This document shows, piece by piece, positions 1 to 11,440 of a stretch of DNA of 64,000 bases. How positions within the stretch are numbered: the stretch's first letter is position 1; every line of letters starts with the position of its first letter. Made by a program: the position numbers and the translations under genes. The DNA is from Epiperipatus broadwayi (Eukaryota > Onychophora > Udeonychophora > Euonychophora > Peripatidae), in contig JAQFVV010000205.1 of assembly GCA_028023455.1 (NCBI GenBank), forward strand, positions 560,001 to 624,000. Reading direction: 5' to 3'. The notes under the pieces are model-generated. The model did no database searches. It was not told the DNA's origin and saw only the letters and a program-made list of their open reading frames with translations.

Positions 1-3000
1 AATACAGCCCTTTTTAATCCAGAATCTCAGTCGGAATGATGAAAAGACAAGGGTGCTTTTGTGTCCTTCCATTATCCATGACAACACAATAATTTAACTA
101 AGATTTATTACTTAGACACTTCACTTAAATGTGTACGAAATAATGTGCAACCAAAACCTACTAGTTTGGGAATAAAGTGATTTTACACACATATAAAATA
201 AAATGTCTTGGTCTGAAGTTTTCAATTCCATAAATAATTCTTATTAAATTAAATTATAATGAAATATTCTGATCTGCTTACACTTGTCTATCTGGTGTAT
301 TGAATTTAAGATTTCATAAATTATTTTGGACTCAAGAAAGTATTGCAAGTATTATGCCAATACACTTTTATTTAGCACACAAGAAAAATGACTCAAAACA
401 ACTTGTAACAAGACTATAATTTATTATTAAATTTTAACAATATTCTAATTGATTATTACAGTTTAACAAAACTATCCTTTATGATTAACATAATAAACAA
501 ACATATACAATTTATTCGATCCCATATGGATAAAACAAAATATAACTAACATTAATTCGTCTATATTTTTAGACTTGGATTCGAACTACTTCTTCATCTT
601 CTTTTTACATTTATGCAAATTGGATCCAACTAAAATAAATATTATTATCGATACATCGACTCATCCCTTTAGTGTATCTTATATGAACGGCTGCTTAACT
701 TTATTAACTAACTATTTGTTTTTAAAATAAAAATAATCTGATTCTAGGCAATGCGTACAAACGATTTTTTTATTATCATATCATTTAATTAAATGATAGT
801 TTTTATTTAGATAACTTATTATAATTTATGGGTTATTTATCAGAAGTTACACTTATTATTTTAATATTTACCTTAATAACAACTGAAGTTGTTATACACA
901 CTGTTTTTCTCAGTATAAGTTATATTGTGAGTGCTACTTAATAATTAACCCGAATTAAACCTAGTATTTGAACCCTCCGTTGGCAAATAAAAATTTTTAA
1001 ATCACGCAATTTTTAAACTTACTCTCTCCATTGACTTACGTGTGGATTACCAGCACTATTCCGTCGCACAATCCAGACATTGATCATATATACTAGCACG
1101 CTATTTTTACTAAATGGATCGTGAGGAATTAACCTCCAATATACCCGTTATCTTGCCATCACTTTCTAAACAAAACACAATATTCAACACCTTCCGTGGT
1201 GGAATTATCTCTATTTTCTCATGAGGAATATGGAATAACACCGAAGGTCTGTAGAGTTAACTACTACATTAAAATAGTTTGGTGGGTCCTTGCCTCTTAC
1301 TTGGGCATAATAGGAACGCACACCAAATATAATCCTCTCCTGGGATTTTAACGAATGAAATACACTAAATACGATATAAATTACTGATCTTCCTAACTCT
1401 GAGAAGCGATCACTTGGGTTATAAACATACCCGAATACTAGATTTATCTATTCCCCTCATGGAAAATAAAGCTTTTGGGGAGATCATTTTCCATCCCACA
1501 AAATAAAGACATTACAATTATTACTAATGCGAATATTAATCATATACTGATGCTATCTCGGGGCAAGACAAGCAAATACACTAATTATACTAAATTTATG
1601 TTCCAGGGTATACTTAGATCAACGTCTGAAATCAATGGATAACACAGAATTAACCATAATAATTTTCGCCTTTGCCAAAGAAAAATTCAACAAGTAATTG
1701 GTATTATAGTATCTTGAACTAAATCAAGTGAATGCGTTAATACAGAATAATTGGGAATAAGTTCCGCAATTAACATAGTATAAATTTGTTTCAAACTTTA
1801 AATAAGTAATATCTTGTATAGCACTTCTCTTTAATTACTTCTGATAATTTTAACTAGATATTTTACCTATTAAGTATCTAAATTTTTCTACTTTTATGCA
1901 TCTCACATATAAATTTATATCCATAATGCATATCATAAGTAAACACATTTTATAAAAAAAAAAACTTTTTTTTTTTTCATGTCGAATATAAATTTAACCT
2001 AGAATAAGTATATGAAACATACCTTTATGATTACAAGGTCATTTAAATATTACTTGATTATACAGCCTTTCACCTGTTGATATAAAAAAATACACATAGT
2101 TTTACAAATTAGTAAAAAAAAAATCATTACTAACAAGTGCTTATAATCTCACTGGAAAAATGTTTTCCATTGGGCAATTATCTAGATGAAGAACTTGTCC
2201 ATTCGTAGTTCAGAGAATTTAAAAAGAATACGTTTTATTATTTCATTTATATAAAATGCCTCCATTTTGGTGCAATTAATAAATTAGCAAGAAAACATAG
2301 CAGCGTTGGATATTAACTCTTCCTTGAATAACTGATATAATTTTGGATTCAGAAAACAATACATATTTTAACATGCGAATATTTGCGATTGACAATCACA
2401 TATACAATTCTTTCTTTTACTATTGGCGATAATATCTTTTTAGCTAGCGGCTTAGGAATAAAACTAATCCAATTTTCCAAAATACTATTATTATAAGGAC
2501 TGCAGCTGACTTACGTGGATATAAAGTTTTACCGACTTAAATTGATGTATAATACAACATATTATATTATGGTTATAATTAAGTCCTAATGTTTGTAGTT
2601 TTTATTCCTACTCTAGGAATTGTAATTTTTCTTTAATAATGAATTCTCGTAAAATCACATACAAATTTTCGATATTTGCCTTAGAAAATTTATATTTTCT
2701 TTTTAAAATATACGGGCAAAGTAAATATCCTTGATCATTAATATTATTTTTAGATAATTTTCAGTGAAAAACATATTTTACGTGGGGAACTATGTTATTT
2801 CAAAACAATTTCTTTTAGAACGGAAATTTTCTAGTTAACCTTCCTTGGCTTTTATAATATGTCTTTTAATTATAATTTTTTTTTATACCATGAAAATATT
2901 ATTAAATAAGGTAAAGTTAACAAATAATTGTTTATTTCCTGGAAATTACTTATATTGCTTAATTTAAATATAATGACGCTTTCGTGATTACTGTAGTCAA

Positions 3001-3790
3001 TACGGTCATTTTGAACTTTAGCATATGATAGTATATTTTTTATAAAGCTTTAAAATAGGTAGTGGCGAAACAGATATCTTATCAAATAGGATTAATGATA
3101 TTATTAAAATTTACTGGACTTATATTTATTTCTGCAATAAAAATAATAAAAATTTGTTCGAATTTCAGTACTGCTTCCTCCTTGTAAAACTAAAGTCAGA
3201 CTAAACTTTCTTCAAATTTTGGGGTCTTGTTTTAGCGACCTCTTACAGAAAATAATCATTTAATTATAACATAAACAAAGAAAGGAAAAAAACTTATTAC
3301 AATTATATTTTTCCGTATAATTTAAATGGATTACAGTAAATTGAAAATAATGAAAAATAATAAGTATATTTAATTAACAATGCTTATTAGTGATGTATAA
3401 TTCTATATACACTATTATCTAAATTAATTTAAAATTTACCAGAAGTTATTGTGCTTTATGAAAGATATTCATCTACTCTCCCTCTACCCATCCAAAATCA
3501 ATTACTGTTTATAATATGTGCTTTTATACTATATTAAATTGCTCTTATTGTTAATATTTTAATTAAATTATTCATGCTCTTCTTAAAAATGACATCAAAT
3601 TACTAAATTTATTAGTTATTTGCTTAAAACATGTTACATTGAGTAAATGCATGCTTTATTAATCACTTAATATTATTACTATTTTATTTTTTTATTTTCT
3701 AAAAAAGGATAGCATTGTTTTCCTGTGGAAACAATGCCAAATAAACCAAGTGTCAATAACACTAGGTTACAATATATATATATAGGTCTA
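1..3790. other. AT-rich region without recognised genes or repeats
   Basis: I found no reading frame with a recognisable domain and no member of the repeat families seen elsewhere in the window. The part from about 1000 to 1800 is less AT-rich and contains more CpG than its surroundings. It also holds small local inverted repeats, for example around 1190-1250 and 1460-1495. It could be ordinary intergenic or intronic DNA, or a very old element. No function can be assigned. Confidence 0.5.
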
Positions 3791-3804
3791 GCATTTTGCA
3801 GATT

Positions 3805-3996
3805 TGTGAATGGGTCAAAACTTCATGGGATGCTGTGAAACATGAGATAGTTGTAAACTCATTTAAAAATGTGGATTAGTAACCACCTTGATGGCACAGA
3901 TTTGTTATATAAATACTGAGTTTCTGAAAAAGAAGCTTCATGATTCTTCATTTTGCTCCTAGAGATAAATTTCAGAGTTTTGAGGATGAAGATTAA
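3805..3996 (+). pseudogene. pogo/Tigger-like DDE transposase, C-terminal remnant
   Basis: Translation from 3805 gives WVKTSWDAVKHEIVVNSF, which resembles the C-terminal part of pogo/Tigger (CENP-B/jerky-type) transposases, where a W-V-x-x-(A/S)-W-(D/E)-x-(I/V) segment precedes a K-S-F-x-x-C-G-I-S-N-x-L-D-G stretch. That second stretch appears one frame over, from about 3872, as ISNHLDGTDLLYK. The frame then returns to the first one and ends in FQSFEDED followed by TAA at 3994-3996, which is a plausible native C-terminus for this family. The catalytic DDE residues lie upstream and are not found here, so only the tail survives. Two compensating frameshifts mark it as dead. Family assignment is from remembered motif pattern, not a search. 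Confidence 0.6.
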
Positions 3997-4879
3997 AAGA
4001 TACGTAACTACAATGTTCCCTAGTTACATTATGGAAATTCATAAAAAAAATGTAAAATTATTTTTTAAAAAAAATGTATTTAAAAAGGGTATGTCTATAT
4101 ACCACTGCATCCTATACTCTGATAAATGCAGTATATGTGAATAAAAGACTTTCTTTAAAAAAAATTATATATATATTATCTCATTATTAAAAACTGTTCA
4201 GGAAAATAAAATTAATACATTTATATTAAATATTAATAAGATAAAATATGAATTCACCTGAAATATGAGTAATTTACTAAAAAAGCTCTACTTTTTTGGA
4301 AAGCGGTGAGTTATCTCAAATGTATTTGCAGATCATGTAATGACCAGAGGTCATAGGTTGTTAACTGCTAACATGGACACCTTTGTCTCTCCATTCTTTT
4401 ACTGGAATTGATTTGAGTGAACATTTGGTGATGCTGTTAGTAACAATAATGTTAAATCAATGATGGTTTTAAGTGTTTTCTTTTAAATCATTTCAAGAAT
4501 GTCTGCAATTATTTATGTCTTTCATCCATTTCCTGATTTGTTTTATTTTACTCCTATTATGCCAGTAGTTTTTTTTTAAATAATAATTTTGGTTTTTCAT
4601 TCTATCTCCATTCATTTATTGACTTAGATTTTATTCCCGCTTTGTATTGTTTTATTAAAATATATATAGCATATATAAGCGATTTAACCCGCTGAAGAAG
4701 AAGCTGTCAGTAGTAACAAAAACAATTAAATTAAATTAGTCTAGGCCTAGTACTTTCGAGGTTTTCCCTCATATTCATGGCCAAAATAAGTTATAAACCA
4801 TTGCTGTATGTTACTAAATAATCATGTATACAAATGCGTATGCAAATTAATTTGTCCATTTTCTTGAAATAGCAAAATA
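3997..4879. other. AT-rich spacer downstream of the transposase remnant
   Basis: An open stretch at 3953-4144 overlaps the transposase tail in another frame and continues into poly-A-rich DNA, so I treat it as chance. Around 4680-4725 is a short segment (CTGAAGAAGAAGC...) that faintly resembles the Penelope-like 3' motif described at 32.6 kb, but it is too degraded to call. Nothing else is recognisable. Confidence 0.4.
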
Positions 4880-5208
4880 CATGTTGCATCTATTGATGGC
4901 ATTGTTATCATTGATAATAAAATATGCCTCTTTGATCTTTCTTTTACAATCATTGGCTTCAGAGCACACTATCTTGGGGTTGCAGGGTTCGAACACATGA
5001 TCGGGCCTGCATGTTTGAAAAATATTGAGAAATTATCATTATTCTTTTTTGTTCTTTTATACGTATACATGTGTTGAGCAGCTCTATTATGGACAGTGGC
5101 CTTTGTTTCCCCATAGTATGTGGCACTGCATCCAGCCTGAGGGCATGAAGTGCTGTATATGACCTGGGGTGCCTGAGATGGATCCATTCTGTCCTTCGAA
5201 TTATATAT
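4880..5208 (-). pseudogene. Penelope-like element GIY-YIG endonuclease remnant
   Basis: The minus strand encodes a segment with QVIYSTSCPQAGC, then YYGET and a downstream R-x-x-Q-H. This is the order of the GIY-YIG endonuclease of Penelope-like retroelements: a Y-x-x-x-C...C zinc-like pair, (Y)-Y-G-x-T, then R..(E/Q)-H. After a frameshift near 4970 the same strand reads KRKIKEAYFIINDNNAINR, matching the family's usual C-terminal K-x-x-E-A-x-x-I...I-N-R segment. In Penelope elements this domain follows the reverse transcriptase; no RT is visible upstream (higher coordinates), where FB-3 begins. A frameshift and missing start make it non-functional. The family call is fairly safe from motif order; subfamily is not assigned. 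Confidence 0.7.
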
Positions 5209-5214
5209 AAATAT

Positions 5215-5890
5215 TTTATGATAAATACTTATTTACTGCACACTAAAAAGCTAAAAATAATTGTTTTCTTCAATAACAATTGGAGTTTTTATATTTAATT
5301 TTAAATAAAAGCATGGTGTGTCCAGAAATTAATTACTTCATTAACTAATTTTTGCAACAAGTGATTGAATTAATTAACTTCTGGATACCCCATGCTTTTA
5401 CTTCAAGTTAAATAGAAAAACTCCAATTGTTTTTTAAAAAAAAAACAATTATTTTTGGCTTTTTAGTATGTGGCAAATAAAAGAATTTTTATAAAATATT
5501 TTTTGTATATGATTTATTTTTAACTTTATAGTATTTTCATAGTAAATAAAAACATTAATTATAAAATATTATTTTTAACTTTTTATTCTTGGGATTTTTT
5601 CTGGTAATGATTCCAATTTTAATTAAAATGAAGAATAAAAGCAGCTGCACAGTCTTAAATAATATTTGAAAGGAAATTCCTGCACATTAAAAAATCAATT
5701 CCAATATTATTTTATTTATAAAAGAAGCAAATTAAAAATGATTTTTTTCTAATCAAAAGAAATTAAGATTTGCTTTTATTTTTATTTGAATTTACTATAA
5801 ATGTTTTTAGTGTAAACTTTTTTTAAAAAACAACAACATACCTTTCCCTTGTGCATTTTTGAAAAATTACTGAACTCCTATAAATGTGTC
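5215..5890. mobile_element. FB-3 non-autonomous element, copy 1, with internal palindrome
   Basis: Positions 5215-5483 form an imperfect palindrome centred near 5347. The arm ACTAAAAAGCTAAAAATAAT is mirrored by a matching segment ending at about 5472, and AAGCATGGTGTGTCCAGAAA is mirrored by TTCTGGATACCCCATGCTTT. The palindrome plus about 400 bp to its right is repeated at 53845-54420 in the same order, so the two loci are copies of one dispersed element. No coding capacity is seen. It is probably a MITE-like DNA element or a foldback element; the outer boundaries are approximate and no clear target duplication was found. Confidence 0.6.
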
Positions 5891-6117
5891 ATTTTACCAA
5901 CACTTACATTATATAGGCCATTAGATAACCCTGGAATATTTCACTACCATTCTGCATTGTCTTCAATTTCTAATATATGTAGAAAATTTATTTTAAAAAC
6001 AGTAAAAAATTGAAGTAAAAATTATTCAGTTAAAGAAAGCTAAATGACTTCAGACAACAGAAGTTATGTTGGTAAAGATGAGTATGAAAAAGATGGAAGT
6101 ATCTCAAAATAATAAGA

Positions 6118-6451
6118 GTGATGTGATGTGATGTACTGTAGCTTTCTCCTTAAATGAAGTCAAGAATCTCTCATCAATTATGCCCAGAGAAACCTGTTAA
6201 CTACTTTATTTTACATTCCCTAGTCTAAGTTTTCCCATATTCTGTTCCATCCCATTTCCACAACATAATCTTTGTCAACTCTATGGCCTTTATATCTAAA
6301 TCCCCCTTATCTTTTCCCAAACCCAACATAAAAAACAATAATCCACTTTTTTCATATTTATTCTTCCATAACTTCATTATATATACCCTTTCTGTTTTCT
6401 AGCAGTTATACTCAATTAACAGATGCCTAATATTTTCTATTCCTTTCTTAT
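6118..6451 (-). mobile_element. LINE-A 3' end fragment
   Basis: On the minus strand this matches the 3' part of LINE-A at 44.2-44.6 kb. It covers the zinc-knuckle-downstream coding region (KLWK.., LDIKAIGLTKIMLWKWD-type residues), the stop region, and a short noncoding tail ending in repeats of ACATC, seen here on the plus strand as GATGTGATGTGATGT at the left end. The fragment is 5'-truncated, as expected of target-primed reverse transcription. It carries several substitutions relative to 44 kb and is dead. Confidence 0.75.
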
Positions 6452-6459
6452 ATGATGTG

Positions 6460-7108
6460 ATGTACTGTAACTTTTGTAATCAATAGATTCAGGAAGGTTT
6501 GTGCGTAAAATCCCTATCTAGTGAACATCCCCAGAATAGTTTCTAATTTGTGGCTTTCATCAGACCTTAGACCTAAGGCAACCCTTTAGCAGTCATCTTT
6601 TACCTATTTGGTTAACTATAAAGCTAGGATCCTGAGATGAAATCACCATCATGATTCCAACCCAAACTCATTCACTTGTATAGCCATATAGATCTGAACT
6701 CAGTTCAGCATCCATACATTTTGTTGTCTTTGGTTTTTTAAAAATCACAGTCACCATATGGGCAGGATAGGTATAAAACAATCACAACATTACATGATCA
6801 CCATGCTTGCACATGTTGTTACTAAGAGTACCAAACTCTCCAAACAGTAGTGCCGTCAAGTGCAAGCCTTTGTAATCAATAGATGCAGGAAGTTTTATAC
6901 ATAAAATCTCTAGTGCCTATTCATCCAACATCCCCAGACTAATTTATAGCTTATAGACTTCATCAGTGAGGAGCCTTGGATTTAAAAGCATTGCACCTAG
7001 ACCTTAGGATCTAATGCAACCCTCCAGCAAAGGTCTGCACTTGATGGCACTACTGTATGGAGAGTTTGGTACTCTTATTAACAGTATGTGTAAGAATATG
7101 GAATGGTG
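6460..7108. mobile_element. FB-2 foldback sequence, long-form remnant
   Basis: The right half (about 6790-7108) is an FB-2 hairpin. AAACTCTCCAAACAGTAGTG near 6834 is mirrored by CACTACTGTATGGAGAGTTT near 7046, and the arms carry the FB-2 landmarks (AATCAATAGATGCAGG, CATAAAATC, CATCCCCAGACTA). The left half (6460-6790) matches one arm of the long FB-2 palindrome at 19734-20560, including CAGTTCAGCATCCATACATT. The segment is therefore either one rearranged long FB-2 or two adjacent partial copies. It abuts LINE-A on the left and a LINE RT fragment on the right. Confidence 0.65.
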
Positions 7109-7109
7109 G

Positions 7110-7775
7110 TCATGCGAATAATCTCAAAACTAAAGAAGGGCATGGATCATATAGAAAAAATTAATAATGAACTGAGGAAAGAATATATTCAGCAAAAGAA
7201 AAGTGATTGAAACAAGATTGTAGAGACTAGAAGTGTTTCACAGGTGAAAATATACTACCTGGTAACTGATAGAATTAGAAATGTCATTTGAGGGAGGAGG
7301 GAAATGGTTAACAAGTAAAATAGTTGATGATGAAAATGGAAATTAACTGATAACAATGATATATTGAGAAGATGGAAAGATTATCTTCAATATCTATTTA
7401 CAAAAAATGAAAAACCAATTATGAACTTGGAAAATGAAGTTTAAATAGATGATGTTAATAGATGAAATAATAAAGATGATTAAACAAATAAAAACTGATA
7501 AACTTAAAGGATTTGATACAATACCTATAGAATTTTGAAATAAATGTGAGAAACTACTATGAAGTAAATCACTGAACTGAAAAATTTGATACACAGTAGT
7601 GGAGTTTGGCTTGAAAATTTCTTGAGGATTTCAATGATTCCAATTGCCAAAAAAAAGAATGTGAAGAGTCATTAGATAATATGATTATTATGTCATGTAT
7701 TAAAAATACTACTGAGGATTTTAATTCCAAGAGGTTATGGAAAAGTACAATGTTGTATTGAGAAGTACAGTATAC
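7110..7775 (+). pseudogene. LINE reverse transcriptase N-terminal region, degraded (probably LINE-B)
   Basis: Broken reading frames on the plus strand recall the start of a LINE RT. RWKDYLQYLFTKNE resembles the R-W-x-x-Y-F-x-x-L-(F/L)-N segment just before the RT domain. KGFDTIPIEF fits the (P)-G-x-D-x-I-P-x-E motif. IVPIPKK-type residues and then HVLKILLRIL follow, as in the S-K-I-L-L-R-(I/V)-L helix of RT motif 2. Many stops and frameshifts are present. The catalytic motifs lie further downstream and are absent, cut off by the FB-1 copy at 7798. Assignment to LINE-B is inference, because no other copy of this region exists in the window for comparison. Confidence 0.55.
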
Positions 7776-7797
7776 TTTATATCCCTGGACTTTAGAT

Positions 7798-8195
7798 GTA
7801 ATTATAGGGAATTTGAACCCAGACTTGCAAGCTCCCTTCAGTTATTCAATCTATCTCATACAACTGATACACATGATCACACACAAGTAAAAAGATAAAT
7901 GATCTCCAATATACGTATTTCATGTTGAACCAGCACTCATCCATTGGTCCAGATCATTATCTCTCATACATATATATAATCAGTGATTAGTTTATATTAA
8001 GGATAGCAAATCTTCAAACTTTAATGGATATGCTGCAATCTACTCCACCTTCCAATTCTTCACAAAATACATATATTGGAGATCCTTTACTTTTTTCACA
8101 TGTGTGTGGTCATGAGTATCGGTTGTATGAGATAGATTTGATAACTTAAGGTAGCTTAAAAATCTGAGTTCAAATTTTCTATAATTGTATATATA
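7798..8195. mobile_element. FB-1 foldback element
   Basis: The two ends are inverted repeats of about 100 bp. The left end (ATTATAGGGAATTTGAAC... ) is mirrored by the right end (...GAGTTCAAATTTTCTATAAT). Both arms contain the shared core segment, for example GAGATCCTTTACTTTTTTCA and the mirrored AGATAAATGATCTCC. The outer end reads GTTCAAATCC-like in several copies, similar to a tRNA B box. No open frame. TSD is not certain because of flanking AT repeats. Confidence 0.7.
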
Positions 8196-9800
8196 TACAC
8201 ACACATGCACATAACCATATTGAAAGAAATTGTGATAAAAATGCTGTAAGCAAACTAAAAATATATATAATCATAGCTAAATATATAACGCCTATAATAG
8301 AAACCAAACCTTATATTATCATTTTGCCTTTTTGAAAATTATTTAAATTATCTAAAATTATAAAGGAAAATTTTGTTTTCTTTTCAAGTGATTATTAATT
8401 AAACGCTTTTATAATAGCCTTTGAATATACGTAGTTATTATTACCATAGTTACAAATAAGCTCTTCATATATATATATTTGAAAAATGTTTATAAATAAA
8501 TAAATAATGATCCTAAATAGGTTATACAACAACAGATATTATATTATTTCAATACAAAAAAAATATTTTCAATTTTAGAAGTAATCATGCATATATACAA
8601 GTCTACTATTTACAACAAAAACAGATGATGTTCTATGTGAAATAAAATTGAATAGTATTTGAATAATGGTCTAAATAAATCTTAACTCATTTTTCATTAA
8701 GAAAAGTTTCAAGTTTTTGGGAGATGTCGGTAGAGTATATAAACCTATGATACTTTAGTGATTGGCCCGCACATATTCAGTAATATTTTAATTAAATAAT
8801 AAAAAAAAAGGGAAGATCTTTTTAAAATGATGTTGTCTTTGTGATATTTAAAGTAATGAATTATATATTGGAAGTTGGCAATTTTGATTAGAAATAATGT
8901 TATCTTATGGAATGAGTATGAATACTTAAAATAAATAGTTTCATATCTATGATACATACTCTAGATCAATAATTAGGTCATGATAATGTCATGCTGTTTC
9001 TATCTAACTCAAGACAGATGTTCATTTTATTTCATAACTGGGTGGAGATGTAATCCAGTTGAGAAGTTTTTGTAGGCTATGAGATTTCTTCACGTGGCTA
9101 AAAAAAAGTACAAATGGTAAGTATAACCATAAGACATGCATTTAACCATCCACTGATAACTTTAACCCTTCTTCCATGCCATGTATTAACTTTAAAATGA
9201 CCCCTTGGCCATAAATTTTTTAGTGACATTTACACTGGATCTTTTTGGTTGACACCAGGGGTCTCAAATATGTGTCATTAATCTTTGCCAATAAGCATTT
9301 TGATTGCAAATCTTTGTAAAGATCATTAACTCTTCTCAATAAGTATAAATTTCCAACCACTGTTGATTTTTTATTCTCATTACTAATTAATGTAATCATT
9401 ATCATTGAATCCATAAATCTTCAAATATTGATTAATCCAACAGATTTAGACAAATTTATATACCTCAACAATGTGCACCATTTTAAGACTTTCAGCTATA
9501 AATCATGTAATACAAATGATGTCTCTTTTGTGCCATTTTTTGATGTTTTTATGCAAGTTTTCAGATTTACTTTAGGGCTATATTTTTTAATGCAGTTTTA
9601 TCATATTTCTATTACTTATATCATCTAAAGCAAAAATAAAATGAGATAAATACTTTTCAAAGCATTTAAATATTATTTATATCAGATTTACTTAAAGCAA
9701 ATGCAAGAAACATTTGTAAGCTTTTTAGTTCAAATCATGTTTTTAAAAATTAGAATATATATATAATTTAATTAAAAAATAATTATTACCTAATAAATAC
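8196..9800. other. AT-rich region without recognised features
   Basis: No repeat family member or domain is recognised. A minus-strand open stretch at 9220-9414 (64 codons) is free of stops but matches no family I know and has no homologue elsewhere in the window. It is most likely chance in AT-rich DNA. Confidence 0.45.
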
Positions 9801-9889
9801 TATTCTAAAATATATAAAAAATACTTTTTTGACCTTATTAAATAATATTCTAAAATATATAAAAAATACTTTTTTGACCTTATTAAATT
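9801..9889. repeat. 45-bp direct tandem duplication
   Basis: A segment starting TATTCTAAAATATATAAAAA at 9801 is repeated without visible change from 9846, giving a period of 45 bp. Identity this high suggests a recent replication-slippage duplication. No gene is involved. Confidence 0.85.
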
Positions 9890-10560
9890 TTATCCCCCAA
9901 AAAATGAAGTGCTTCAGAAGAAAAAGCTTCGTCAACTATCAATTTTTTTCACTAATATAGCCTCCATCTACTGATTAAAATTAATGTATCAAAAGGCATT
10001 ATAAATTGAGATAGCCATGAAAAATACAGCATGTGTAGTTAATATTAAAAAACAAAATATTTGCTCTGTAAAAAATACTCTATTGAAGAATTAACTTCAG
10101 ATAAGCATATTTATTCTCACAGGATTATAAAAATGGCCATTTTTTCAGATATTTCTTAGGGTTTATCTGTATACTACAAAAATATGTATTTTAGTCTTGT
10201 GTTAGATATCTGCATATTATATATTGCTGAAATATGACATTTACATGTCCAAGTATTTCATTATTTTATCAGGTGTTTTTATTTTTATGGCCTCAAATGC
10301 TTTAATGATATGACACATTTTTAGGAAGATTACTTTATTAATCAGATTGCTTTGATATTTTCTGCCTTTTCGTCAGCTGTTTACATAAAGCATTCTTTTT
10401 TAAAAAAAGTTTTTTTTATACATTATTTTATTTTTTTGATTCTTAGTTATAACAATTCCTCAAACTTTAATGGACAGGCTTCAATCTCATTACCCTTTCA
10501 ACTATTCAATTGTATATTTCATTGAAAAATGAACTATGGAACACTCAGAGCCTTTATTGG

Positions 10561-10760
10561 ATTTAATATTGTAGTCATACCCATGTAGACATTATGTAAA
10601 TCTAATCTAGCATATTATTGGACTATTACATACTTGTATATATTAATAGGAAAGAGGTGGGCTGACTTATACAAAGATGTAATCTATTTACCAAACAATA
10701 TGGAATTCTCTAAAGCACTATGTAACTTGCTTAAACTGAATGTTTCTCATATATATAAGT
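10561..10760. repeat. Left arm of FB-1 palindrome outside the core
   Basis: This non-core arm of the ~1 kb palindrome pairs with 11165-11320. The two arms differ by scattered substitutions and a few indels, so the palindrome is not freshly made. It is not seen in the short FB-1 copies at 7.8 kb or 31.8 kb. Confidence 0.55.
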
Positions 10761-11092
10761 AGAGGTATTTGAATTTAGAATTTTTCACTCTATTCACCTT
10801 CCACTCCATCTTAAGCAACTGATATATCTGATCACACACATGCGAAAGGATACATGATCTCCAATATACATATTTTGTGCAAAACCAGCACTCATCACTT
10901 GGGCCAGATCATAATCTTCACATATATATATATATACAATCAGTGTTTGATTTATATGGCTTAACTGATGAGTGCTGTTTTTGTGTGAACCATGCATACT
11001 GGGAATCATGTATCCTTTTCACATGTGTATGGTCATGTGTATAGGTTGGTTGAGATGGAGTAGAGGATGAATAGACTAAAAATTGCTGAGTT

Positions 11093-11096
<4 letters not shown>

Positions 11097-11165
<69 letters not shown>
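11097..11165. repeat. (TC)n followed by (TA)n microsatellite
   Basis: About 13 TC units run directly into about 20 TA units. The tract sits in the right arm of the FB-1 palindrome and has no counterpart in the left arm, so it expanded after the palindrome formed. An open frame reading through it encodes only Ser-Leu and Tyr-Ile repeats and is not a gene. Confidence 0.95.
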
Positions 11166-11167
<2 letters not shown>

Positions 11168-11440
11168 CATACTACCTTATAATTACATATTGCTTGGGGA
11201 ACAGATTACATCTTAGTATAAGTTCAGCCATCTCTTGTTTATTAATATATATGGACATGTATGAGGGATTAGATTGACTTAACATCTACATGGGTATGAC
11301 AACAATATTAAATCCAATGAGGGATTTGAACATTCTATCATTAGTTTTTTAATGAAATGGATGGCTGAATAGTTGGAAAGATGAGAAGATTGAACCATGT
11401 CCATTAAAGTTTGAAGAAACTGCTATCTTAATATAAAAAA

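Larger units (their letters stand above)
10445..11440. mobile_element. FB-1 long palindrome of about 1 kb
   Basis: The region folds about a centre near 10945. Left-arm segments such as GGATTTAATATTGTAGTCAT (about 10560) are mirrored near 11300, where the plus strand reads ATGACAACAATATTAAATCC. GATGTAATCTATTTACCAAA on the left corresponds to an inverted copy near 11195-11215. The inner ~320 bp (10760-11080) contains two inverted copies of the shared core (CAGCACTCATCA on the left, TGATGAGTGCTG on the right). The outermost parts match the inner sequences of shorter FB-1 copies (CATTAAAGTTTGAAGAAACT). It appears to be the long form, with shorter copies arising by internal deletion. Confidence 0.65.

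Noticed and set aside
565-655. tRNA-like A and B box spacing on the minus strand (GTTCGAATCC)
   Set aside because: B box matches but the A box is weak and no cloverleaf forms; no repeat copy supports a SINE.
4680-4725. Possible fifth Penelope-like 3' motif (CTGAAGAAGAAGC)
   Set aside because: The stem does not pair, GAAAC and the AATAAAG box are missing, and its strand is opposite to the nearby GIY-YIG remnant.
9220-9414. Minus-strand open frame of 64 codons without low complexity
   Set aside because: No recognisable domain, splice signals or second copy; length is expected by chance in 64 kb over six frames.
9720-9790. AT-rich palindromic-looking stretches throughout the window
   Set aside because: Symmetry of simple A/T runs is expected from composition; only palindromes with non-AT landmark sequence were kept.
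11083-11277. Open frame through the TC/TA microsatellite
   Set aside because: Encodes only SL and YI repeats from the microsatellite.
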